Positions 35,938 to 47,915 of a stretch of 64,000 nucleotides of DNA are shown here, piece after piece; positions within the stretch are counted from its first letter, which is position 1; each line of letters opens with the position of its first letter. The position numbers and the translations under genes were made by a program. The notes beneath the pieces were generated by a model, which did not search any database, was not told where the DNA came from, and saw only the letters and a list, made by a program, of their open reading frames with translations. This stretch comes from Capsaspora owczarzaki ATCC 30864 (lineage: Eukaryota > Opisthokonta > Filasterea), in assembly GCF_000151315.2 (NCBI RefSeq), contig NW_011887301.1, positions 489,117-553,116 on the forward strand, given 5' to 3'.

Positions 35938-38639
35938 GCAATACCCAGAGCTCGATCGCATCATCTGTCGTGCCGCCGCTCGTGTCCATCCTCGCTCCGT
36001 CCACCACATCGCCCTCTGAGGAAGAGTTCAACGAGGCCGTCCGTCACTACGTGGCAAGTGTGCCCATTGTTGGGATTGTTGGGAACCAAGCTGTGGCACT
36101 TTTGACGCGGCTGTTGAGACTCATACACTGTTTGACTTGTGCAGATTGCCGGGCTCGTGTTTGCCTTCTTGTATGCAATGGCATTGCTAACAATTCGCGC
36201 CTTCTTGCGACCAGCGACGATCGGTGGCAGTGCACCGCCGACGCCGGCTGCAACGAGTGCAAGTGGTCTCGCACCGTTTCCAACATCGAGCACAAGCCAT
36301 GGGAGCTCAAGTATGGCCGATCTGCCATTGCCAGCGCAACCAGATCGTCCGGCACCAGTCCATGCTCGTCGCGGCTGGCTGCGCTCTTTCCCAGTTCGCG
36401 CACGGGGATCCATCACGCACAACGTGAACATGCTCAAGCCACAATCATTGAGCTACTGTAATGCCACGAATCGCAATGTACCTGGTGAATTTGTTGCGTC
36501 TGTGCCCTAACTCTCTGTGTCGTTGGTCTGATTCTAGCGCCAGAAGATGATGCCGTTGCCGAGAAAGTATCGTAAGAGAGCACTTGTGATGAGGGCTCGG
36601 TAGACATTGTTTGCAAACTCAACACTTTGCCACTTTGCTTTTGCAGAATTTGGCTTTGCACCTTCACTTTGGCCGTTAGTCTGGCTGCTATCTTGCTATT
36701 GCCCATCAGTATTGTATCAAACGAAGTCCTACTACGTTATCCTGATGGTGCCTACATCCAATGGCTGAATGGTCGCTTAATTTATTGTACGAAAGCAGCT
36801 GGAATCGAGATGTGCGTTTGTTTGCTTTTTTTTTTGTTCCTGTTGTTTTGTTTCTCACCACGCTCCACGACACAGTCTTCTGGGACTTTATCTTCCTGTC
36901 TTCAAATGCTGCTCTGTTTGTTTTGCTACCCTTCGCGTACTTTTTCATGGAGGCGGTCGGGCTCTTTGGACGGGTTTGTATTTTTTGGCACATTTGTCTT
37001 TCGTTGTGTGTGTGTGTGTGTGTGCCATTCTCTGCATACCTCCCTATTTGCTAATGCGAGGCAATTTTGCTGGATGCTTTCTTTTTTTTTTTTTGACAGG
37101 GCCTGCTGGCACGTGTGTACGAAACGTCCTTTCTTGTCGGACTGTTATCGCTGCTTTTTATAGGTAATTTCTCTGTTCTAAACGCTGGATCTTGCTCTCC
37201 TTCGTCTGACAACTCACGTCCGAGACGGCTGGCAACTCGCAGTCTTCGCGTATGTGATTCAAGCTACCTTTACCACCCAACCGCTGGCCAATTTTCTACA
37301 CTACTTTTTCTTTCTGTATTCTGGCGTCTCTCTTCTCGGCGCCGTCGTATCACTATGTAAATGCCCTTGAATTTCGATCAGTTTTGCGCAACAGATAGTC
37401 AGAGCGACTGACCTCGTTTCTGCTGAATTTGCAGGGTACACACCGCTCGGAGTTGCGCAGTTTGTGGCTCGCGCGTCCCACATTTCTCTCCCTCAGCCGG
37501 AAGCTCCAAAGACCATTGATTCCAAGTTGATTTCTTCTGCGGATCGACTGCAGGAAATTGCTTGGGAAGAGACCCGACTTCGGCTGGAATTAACGCGACA
37601 CCAGTCAGTCATGGCTCCTGCCGTCGAACGTGATCAAGTCCTGTCATCTCTTGCTGCACTGGACCGGGAGAAGCATCTCATCCACCAGCACGCCAAGCTC
37701 GGCCAGAGCTCCCACTGGCTGCGTCGGGTTTTTCGTTCCATCTCGTCCGTCTGCACCTCCTTGGCTGTACTCGCCTTGTCTGGGTACTTTATGCTGCAGA
37801 TGGCCTGGAATGTGCTCACTAGTATCCTTAAACCAGGAACCTGGCCTCTCGGTAGGCCAAATTTGAACATTTTGCGTGGATTTTTTTTTTTCGTTTTGGT
37901 TTGTGGTTCCTAGCTGATTTTCTTCGCTTGCTGGAATCGGACAGAGTATGCAACTGAATTTGCCTTTGGCGTGGCCAGCTCGTCGTCGATTTTAGGCACC
38001 GTTGGCGCTGTCTTGGACATTGTCTTGATGGGGTGCGTTCTGCGCGAGACAACTGTTCGTTGGTGGTTGTTCATTTCCTCGCACTGACACGGATGTTTTT
38101 TTTTCAAATCCTCAGTTACTTTCTTGGCTGCTCCATTCTCGGGATATTATCGTCTCCATGGTTTCGACGCATCCGACCTCAGCGCCACAATACGTCCATC
38201 GAGCTGATCATCTTAAATTGCGCCGGTTTTCTGTTGCTCAGCTCGTCATTGCCATTACTCTCGCGAATTCTTGGTGAGTAGTGTGCTCTCGCTTTGCTCT
38301 CCTCTGGCTGTCGTTCGAGCTTGAAGTTCATCATTCCATTTTCGCTTGTCCAGGTGTCACGAATTTCGACTTGCTTGGCCGCTACGCTCAATTCGACTGG
38401 CTGAAAAGTCGCCTGCTCCTTGTATTTTACAACATTATGTTTCTCAGCTGGACTGCTCATGGCATGTATGCAACGTTAACGCGAGCAATGTAACGAGCGT
38501 GATGCAGTTGCATTGTTTGAAATTATTTGTGTATTTAATAATATTCTTTGACAGCTTAATCTTGCCTTTCTCAGCTTTGCAATCGACGGAGGACTAGCAT
38601 TCCGAGCGAATTGGAGTCTGCCCTTGTACGGTTATTGAT
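35703..38639 (+). CDS. LMBR1/LMBR1L-like multipass membrane protein
   Basis: Polytopic protein of the LMBR1/lipocalin-interacting receptor family; in animals LMBR1L acts in lipocalin uptake and ER quality control of Wnt receptors. ATG at 35703 gives a signal-peptide-like leader (ALLSSLVVVLCWCADAQ) and a Ser-rich spacer with an (AGC)n run at about 35898-35938, not found in animal LMBR1. About ten short exons follow. Diagnostic segments: LCTFTLAVSLAAILLLPISI, VSNEVLLRYPDGAYIQWLNG, LPFAYFFMEAVGL, GLLARVYETSFLVGL, GYTPLGVAQF, then near the end LLSSSLPLLSRILG and FDLLGRYAQFDWLKSRLLLV. The 3' end is ambiguous: an unspliced reading stops at 38493; a final intron 38490-38574 would give a stop at 38639, preferred because the family has a short cytosolic tail. 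Exon 1 donor is also not fixed. Confidence 0.85.
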
Positions 38640-39075
38640 GTTTCAAGTCACTGCTGTTGGAACATGACTCACGATTTTCTACGTTTGGGTGAACTCTAAA
38701 AACTCCATTGGAACACTTGGCTTGCAGCAGCAATACAACAGAGCAAGCACAAACACTTGGGCTCCCCGTGAACGATCAGTGCGATGGCAGACAGGCTGCA
38801 ACATGAGCTACACTGGGCCCAACACCTGGGCCTGAACGCGGAAGAACCGCTGCAAACACTACCGTCGAGAACAATGTGACAGCAGGCTGGCACAACTCTG
38901 AAACACTCTTAGAAAACACTCTTGGAAAAACACTCTTGGAAAAACACTCTTGGAAAAACACTCTTGGAAAAAACTCTTGGAAAAACTCTTGGAAAACCTC
39001 CAGGAAAAACTCTTGGAAAAAACTCTCGGAGCGACAAACTCCAAATGGAAGACTTGCAGCAACACGAGTCATTGA
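38640..39075. other. Convergent intergenic region with minisatellite
   Basis: Lies between the 3' ends of the LMBR1-like and LRR-receptor genes. Besides the tandem repeat at 38900-39029, no coding or RNA feature recognised. Confidence 0.6.
38900..39029. repeat. Minisatellite of about 15 bp units
   Basis: Eight or so copies of a unit like ACACTCTTGGAAAAA, degenerating to shorter ACTCTTGGAAAAA variants toward the right. It sits within 50 bp of the LRR-receptor stop codon, so it is probably in the 3' UTR of that transcript. Confidence 0.88.
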
Positions 39076-41815
39076 TCACTCGTTGGTCGCGGTGCTGAGC
39101 GCAACGGTGCCAGTAATGGAGGCATAGTCGACGGTGGAAGCGATCGGTTCGCTTGGCTGAATGCGTCCAGCAGCGTGCGCCTCAACGTAGAGAACATCAG
39201 CGCTGTCGGCATTGGCACCTGAAGAGGAAATGTCAGAAGTTGCAAACTGACGATCAACGGGCAGAGGCGGCGGGGGAATGTTGAGGGCCTCGTAGGTAGG
39301 ATTGTTGTCCACAGTTTCGTAGGCGTTTTTGTTCGCTCCATCGTAGTGCATGCCGAACTTCTCTTCGTCAGAATTGGAATATGTAGTGTTGTTCATCATT
39401 CCAATTCGATGGCCGGATGTGGCCAGTTTCAACGACGCGCGGCGACGCCACAGAGCGACGAGAACAATCAGGGCCACCAGCACCACACCTCCGGCAGCAC
39501 CAACGGCAATCGGGAGCGTGTTTGACGACGCCTGGTTGGCAGCCGCAGCGGCCTTTACAGCTTCGATGGATGCGGCAATGACAGAGGCACTGGCGGCACT
39601 GACAGAGGCACTGGCGGCAGACATGCTGGCGGTCGACACGCAAGCACCTTCGATCATTTGGTAGCCATTGTAGCATGCAAGGCAGCGGTTGGTCTGGTTG
39701 CAACTCAAACAGTTGGAATCGCAGCAACTAGCGTCGCCAGCTCCGTAACATGTGCCGCAGGCGGGATGGCAGGCTGTGAGATAGAGGTCAATGGTGAGAA
39801 CCGAGGAAACCAGCCGAGTGCATGAATCGCTTTCATCTTACGCTGCAATTGATAGGTCATGTAAGTGCTTGGAGGCGGAGGAGCGGAAGCAAAGGTATTT
39901 CCAAACGTAAGTAGCAATAAAGGTGACAGGCCCGTGAACAGTCCGCCAGGCAAAGTGGTCAATGGAAGGCCGAACATGTTGCTGCATCAAATACATGTTA
40001 AAAGTTAGACGGATAAAGCTTTTTGCAACGTGAAGGAAAGCTATCAGAGGTCGAGAAAAAGCAGTTGAAGGTAAGTCTTATAGGCCTTACATAGAACGCA
40101 AGGACGAAAGACCATTGAACAGGCCAGCAGGAATTGACGTCAGTGACCCGATCAAAAGTCTGTCGAAAAACCCAGGTTGAGACTCCAATGAGCATGGCGT
40201 ATCGTTGAATGAAAATAGCATCGCGTTTCAAATCTTGCTCCCGTACATATTGGTAAGATCAGACAGCCCTTGAAAGATGCCAGCTGGAAGCGTAGTTGGC
40301 GTGTCGTAGAGATAACTATTCAGGAGCAGGGCCGTTGAGTCTCATTGCCAACAGCTCCCACAGCAATAAACGATGTCTCAGATGTCTCTACATTGACTGA
40401 ATGGCGGGCAACTTTGAGAAAGCATCAACCGGAAGATACTGGAATTCTGCCTGGTTGATGGACCTGCAGAAGAATGCATCGAGATGACATTCGAAAACAG
40501 CACTGAGCATTTCAAACATCCTCAAGTCGTTTTTAAGCGATCAATCGCTCACAGAGTTGTCAGGGACGAAAGATTTGTGAACGTGTTTGCGCTGAGAGTG
40601 GTGAGACCTGGAAATCCGATGCTCCTGACCAAACAAAGTCCAAAATCAGTTCCTATCACGGGAACACCACAGACAAGCAGAAGGGGCAAGCAATCAGTTC
40701 ATAAAAAAAACCTCACATCCAGATTAGTGAAGAGAGCGGCGCAAAGGCATTATCGGGAATGCTGAGGACCGAGTCGTCTGTCGAGGTTAAAGATCTGTGC
40801 CAGACGTCGTATGAGCACAAGATCAATGCCACAGTAGTCCAAGGAAATATAAACTTACAAAGAAGTCAACTTGGGGACCTGACTCAACGCACTCACAGGG
40901 AACGCGGTAAGGCCGGAGCTCATCATGTTCCTTCAATTCGGACACAATTCAGATTTGATTCCATTCAAGATTTCACGCGATGCAAGCTTTTTAACATGTA
41001 GCGGTACGTACAGAGTTAGCAACTCAGAAAGCCCACTGAAGGAGGCTGCCGACAACGACTGGATTGGGTTTGAGCTCAACACGCTGTTCAGCAGAAGGTG
41101 AGGGGGCTGGTTTGGCGCGAGTTCAAAGTACCAATGCTTACAGTTCTTTGAGACTAGAGAGGTGGCTCAGCGCATTGTCGGGAATTGAAGACAGGCGATT
41201 GTTGGCCAAGTACCTTTTTCATGATATGCAAGCAGAGAATCAGCCGAAGCCCTGTGACCCCCCACTTTTCACCCTCCACTGAAACTGAACGACGTACAAA
41301 GATTCGACCGTGTCAAGGCCAGTAAAGGCATCCGGGTGGATGGAACTGATTTGCATGTCCGCAAGCATGCTGAAGGGTCAATGGGAACGAATGGGTGAGC
41401 GTGGGGATTTTTTAACAGTACGGGAATGGCCGAAAGGAAACCTCACAGCATTTTCAGGTTGGTCAGGTTCATAGAGCCAAAGGCATTGGCTCCAATTGTC
41501 GTAATTCCAGTGTATGACAGGTCCCTGTACCAAAGCACGGTGAGATTTCCCAATACAACAAGTCACACCAAAGCAAGATAAAACAAACAAACAAAAAAGC
41601 GTGCGTTACAGCTTGTTGCCCAAGATGTCCAAGTCGTTCGGTATGACCAACCTCGAATCGTCGAGGGAGACGATTGACAATTGACACTCGGGCGTGGTGC
41701 AGCTTCCACAAACGTTGCAGTAGTTGTCTGCCTGAGCCGCAGTTGTCATCCAGCAGAGCACCAGGCAACCCAGGAGGGCAGCCTGACGCCAGTCTCTTGA
41801 TAGCAGGGCCTTCAT
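39076..41815 (-). CDS. Type I membrane LRR receptor with tyrosine-motif cytoplasmic tail
   Basis: Cell-surface receptor. ATG at 41815 encodes a signal peptide (LLGCLVLCWMTTAAQA) and a Cys cap (NYCNVCGSCTTPECQLSIV). About a dozen exons of 70-75 nt follow, nearly all splitting the repeat at the same point and each coding one LRR: DLSYTGITTIGANAFGSMNL, MLADMQISSIHPDAFTGLDT, YLANNRLSSIPDNALSHLSS, SGLTAFPVSALSQVPKLTS, IGFPGLTTLSANTFTNLSSL, YLYDTPTTLPAGIFQGLSDL, LLIGSLTSIPAGLFNGLSSL. A Cys-rich module comes next (ACHPACGTCYGAGDASCCDS), then an Ala/Ser stalk, one TM helix (GAAGGVVLVALIVLVALWRR) and a tail of about 110 residues with NAYETV, NNPTYEALN, PPPPLP, VLYVEAH and TVDYASI. No kinase or TIR domain. 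Some middle exon edges are approximate. Confidence 0.88.
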
Positions 41816-43362
41816 CGAAAACAAAAAAAAAAAAGAAACAAAAAAAGGGCCTGCGTGGGAATTTTGGTTGTAAACCACAAAAAGAGTCAATGTTTGTGTG
41901 CCATACAAGTCGATTCTCTCCCCTTCCCGCCGACTCCGATACAGGCAAAGCGCAAGTTGAACAAGACGTGTTTATGAGCGGCGTTCTTTGCCATCAATGT
42001 GAAGTGGACGAGCGTCCATGAGGAAGAACCAGCGAGAGAGCGAAAGGCAATAAAACCCGGTACGGAAAAAAACAAACAGAAGAAAGATAAACAATAACAA
42101 ACACAAAAACCCACTACAAACCGTGACACGCCGGTCGCGCATCCATTCGCGAATCCCCAACCCCAAGGGAAAATAACGCAAACCGTAACAACCAACCAGC
42201 GAACTGCGAAGCGAGTATATACGCGGCGGCGGAGCACAACGCCGAGCGACGCAAAACAACAAACTTGTAGCGTCCGTGCGCAACTTTTTGTTTTGTCGCT
42301 TTTGATCTTCGATTGTTCTTCTTCTCGCAGTTCGGGTGGTGTGTGACCAGCTGGCAAGGCGAGCGCGCCAGAGCGTGGCAGGGTGTGATGGATGACATGG
42401 TGGTGTGCTACAGAGAGATGAAACAAGAAAAAAAAAACCAAAAGAAAGAAAACCAAAAGAAAAAAAACAAAAACAAAAACCACCACAAAAACAAACTCGT
42501 ACCAAAACAGAAAAAAAAAAAAGAACGAATGGTCACAAGGTTGGGAAGGCGAATTCAACTCAACTCAAGTTTGAATCGAAGCCTTACAATGCAAGCACTC
42601 CAAAAGAAGGCAAACATCGCCAGAACTTGTAGGAGCAGAGAGCTGGAAGGCGACGGACGATGAGGTCGTGTCAAGAGTGCTTTGTTTTTCTTCATTTTTT
42701 TTTCAAACCAAAGTATTGTTTGGTTTCCCCATGTTCACACACTTCACAACAACCGATGCTTGTGCGTGATGAAGCTCGTTATCACTTCTGGCGAGCACAG
42801 TCTCACTCATGCACATCAGCAGCCAGGAGTGGGCATTGGGCATGTGAGCAAACACAAAACGCAACCAAAAGCGGTCCAACACTCATTGCCTTAGGGATTG
42901 AGCGTGTCTTCCAGCGCGGTCTAGGGTGCGTACGATGCCACGCGCGCGTTCTCTCCCTTCATCGATCATCGAGAAACACTCAAGGCTTTCCAGAATGGCA
43001 TGTCTGGTGAAAGGAGGCAAAACTCGCCATTGGATTGGGCTTTCCTCGCCTCTGCCCGTCTCATTCATGGCTGTAATGATTCCAGGGAGCGCATTCATCC
43101 ACTGCGCACTCATCCACTGCGCATTCCTTGTACCAGTGGTAAACATGCTCGACCATGTGCAGGTCGAAACGAAGCGAGCCCATTCGTTCCAATTTCGTTC
43201 TTTCCCTCCCCCCCCGTCACCCAAACCCGCCACTACCTCAACCGTTGCAATCATGCACGTTGGCCTCTCAAATGTCCAATAATATCCCAATTCCAATACC
43301 AAAGCGCGTCGCACTGCGCACTCTTATTTTTCATATTTCGGCCTTTTTGCTGGATTTGGAGG
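41816..43362. other. Intergenic region (divergent promoters), A-rich
   Basis: 1.5 kb between the start codons of the LRR receptor (-) and the bHLH gene (+). Contains A/C-rich simple sequence at 42420-42520 and a C run near 43207. Open frames are short or low-complexity. No RNA gene or element recognised. Confidence 0.5.
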
Positions 43363-44837
43363 ATGTCGCGCCAAAAGCCGGCCGCGCTCCAGCTGGACTC
43401 GTCGCTGGCAACCCCTGTCCGGGCCCACCCGAACAACCACAGCTTGCCTTCTCACATTGCCGCGCCTGCCGCTGCCGGCTTCGTGCTGGACGCCGCCTCG
43501 ATTGGCTTTGCTGACCAATCCCACTCTGCAGCCCACCGGCAGCGGCTGTACGGCTCAGGCCTCGACGCTGCCGTCCATGCACCCATCGCAATGGGCACAC
43601 TGGGCGCTGCGGAGCTGAGCCACCACAATGCGGCGGCGGCGGCGGCGGCACCCGTCGTCAACCTCGGCAGCACGCCTGCGAACCATTTGCAGCCAGCCAT
43701 CTCGACGCCCAGAGACTTTGCCATCGCCCTGGCTCATGTGAGAGGCACACAAGCAAAAACAAAAATCTCTCCAAATCCATACATCCAAGCCATTCAAAAC
43801 CCCTCCCCTCAGCAATCTCGCTCTGTGTCTCTGGTTTGTTTGAGCTGGAACGAGAGTCCTTTTTAAACTTTAAAATTGGGACCGGAAAGAAAGCCAAAAA
43901 AAAAAAAAAAAAAAAAAACTTGTGATTAAACGTTTCGCAAAATCACAAAAGAAGACGCGAAAGTTTGCTGGATTTGATGGTCGGTTGGAAATAGCAAGGA
44001 ATGCGATACGAGGCAAAGTTGGAACAAAGTTGGAAAGCTGGGAAGCAGACTAAAGTACTGACGGATGACTAACGTTGCAACGTTCTTGTTTGTTGCACAG
44101 ATTGACGCCGCCATGGCGGAAGGAATGTCAATGACACACAACCCAAGCTCAGAGTCGCATGGCACGCACAGATCAGGAATGGGTGCAGCCACTACCATGG
44201 ATCAGCACGGTAGCGCTTCCCGTCAAATTATGATGGAACAAGAGGTTCCACCATACATTGGCCATCAGCTGGTTCGTCGAGCGTCTCCTCAACCACCGTC
44301 GCAAGTATATCAGCAACCAGAACACGCGCAACCGATGCTCCGTCGAGCGTCTCCTCAGCCGCCGTCGCAAGTACATCAGCAACCAGAACACGCGCAGCCG
44401 ATGCTTCGCCGAGCGTCGCCACAGCCGCCAACACAGGAGCTGCTGCCGCAACCGTTCGCGCCCTACCAACCGCCGCTTTTGTACAGTCCGCCGCAGCAAA
44501 ACCTACACCACCCCACGCCGTTTCAATTCACCCAACCAAACGAGGAGCTCTCTACAGGCGCCGGATCAACCACCTCCACTCTGCATGCGAGCTCTAGTAG
44601 CGTCTTTGCTGGCTTGGATATCGCAGTGCTCGACGATGCTTCATCCGACCGGCCTCATTCTCCAAGGCCCGCGCGAGCCTCTTTGAATGAGGTGACCAAC
44701 ACGTTGGCCGAAATATCTGAAGAAGTTGAAAGAAAAGCGTCACCATTCTTGAATCCGCTCCATCCTCCGCAGCAGGACCAGCAACAACAGCAACTTGAAC
44801 AACAGCTTGTACTGCAGCAACAACAGCATCAATATCT

Positions 44838-44869
<32 letters not shown>

Positions 44870-45921
44870 CACTTCAGCAATCTCTTCACCATACACCGTA
44901 CCAAGAGCAACCGCAGTACCAACAGCCGCAGTACCAAGAGCAATCGCAATATCAACAGCAACCTCCTTATCAGCAGGTGCAATCTCAGTACCCTCAGCAA
45001 ATGCCTCACCAAGCTCTTCCTCTGCCACTCGTATCTCAAGACCAGCAACACGCATCTGAATCATTGCATGCTTATTCACAGACCAACTATCTGCCGGCTC
45101 AAACAATGTCCTTCGACTCAACACCTTCTCCACTTCTCAATGACCTCGACAACGCCTCGCAATCGGGCATATCTAGTACCAGTGCGAGCTCGTCTGCAAC
45201 CGCCCTCCCACCATCGTCGGTACTTGACGAGGAGGAGTACGGTGACAGCGACTTGGACGGCACTCCCTTTAACACAGTCCATGATCGGCGACAGCTGCAC
45301 CTGATATCCGAGCAGCGGCGGCGGAAAAACATGAAGGATTCCTTTGACGAGTTGACGCGGATGGTTCCTGGCTGCAAAGACCGAGCAAGCAAGGTACGCG
45401 GCCTTTCGTTGCTGTAGTTCTGTTTATTTTTTTTTGACGTGCTTGCGAAAACCAGCTTTTTTCAAATCTCATTGTCTGCACTGTCTGCGCTTGTGTGCTT
45501 GCCGCAGCTTGATATTCTGCTCAAGACGATCGATTTCTTGACCTTCCTCAGAAAGCAGAACGATCTCTTGCAGGCTGAGAATGCGGGTTTGAAGGACGCC
45601 CTGCTCCAATTCTCGCAATCACAGCAGCTGCAAGAGTACGGTCAAGGTGGCGAGGTCGAAAGGGTCATTCCTGAGCTGCCAGCTGTGTCAACAATCCCTA
45701 CAACGCGCGTGCCTAGCTCTAGTCGCAGTAGTAGCATTAGTAGCAGCAGTAGCAGTAGTAGTGGTGCGCCAGTGCAACGACAACCAGCAGCAGCCAAAGC
45801 CAAATCTGTTTTGCGCGAACGGATTCGCAAGCAACAGGAGCAACGGCAGCAGCAGCAACAAGAGATTCAAAACACGCATCAAGACCATGTTCGCAACGTG
45901 CTCTACTCGCTTGGGTTGTAA
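43363..45921 (+). CDS. bHLH (leucine-zipper-like) transcription factor
   Basis: Nuclear E-box-binding factor. Exons 43363-43737, 44101-45393 and 45508-45921 (2082 nt, 693 aa). The N-terminus is Ala/His/Pro-rich. Exon 2 carries a 22-residue tandem repeat (44275-44436), a Gln/Tyr/Pro-rich stretch with an uninterrupted Gln run, and at its end the basic region and helix 1: HDRRQLHLISEQRRRKNMKD then SFDELTRMVPGCKDRASK. The basic region has the His-x3-Glu-x2-Arg-Arg pattern expected for CACGTG-type sites. Exon 3 starts with helix 2 (LDILLKTIDFLTFLRKQND), continuing as a short heptad-like extension (LLQAENAGLKDALLQF). The intron splits the HLH loop. Helix 2 wording recalls Mlx/Mondo proteins, but no Mondo-conserved region was seen, so the subfamily is left open. 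Confidence 0.88.
43897..43918. repeat. About 22-nt poly(A) tract in intron
   Basis: Uninterrupted A run in intron 1 of the bHLH gene. Confidence 0.85.
44275..44436 (+). repeat. 66-bp coding tandem repeat
   Basis: Two full 66-bp copies (44275-44340, 44341-44406) and about half of a third. Each encodes RRASPQPPSQVxQQPEHAQP plus two residues; third copy RRASPQPPTQ. Copies 1 and 2 differ at only a few bases, so the expansion is recent. The RRAS core resembles a basophilic kinase site. Confidence 0.93.
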
Positions 45922-46037
45922 CAACGCAAATCAATTGTTTCAAGTGTTTTCAATTGTTTTCAATTGCTTCATTCTTTTTTTTTTTTTTTCTATTTTTCGT
46001 TTTTCGTTTTTTTTTTTTTTTTGGTCTCGCACACACA

Positions 46038-47707
<1,670 letters not shown>

Positions 47708-47915
47708 AGCCAAGCTTGTGCCCGCCTTTCGGTCTTTGAGAAACGACTTGTATTTTTGTTTGCCCTGTTTCGTTATTTTGTAGGAGGTGTTTTTTTGGTG
47801 TTTGCATGATGTCGTCAATGAACTGTTCGTCCGCTTTGTATCGCCTCCTATTTGCGTCCCCCCCCCTCTCAGTCTTCTCAATCTTAGAGCCTTTGTTTTG
47901 ACAGATTTTTGAAAC

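Noticed and set aside
34935-36461. Plus-strand open frame of 508 residues through the LMBR1 upstream region
   Set aside because: The first half translates two poly(T) tracts into Phe runs and has no domain; only the part from the ATG at 35703 codes a signal peptide and joins the LMBR1 body.
42405-42660. Lys/Gln-rich frame in the LRR-bHLH intergenic region
   Set aside because: Derived from A-rich simple sequence; no domain and no supporting neighbours.
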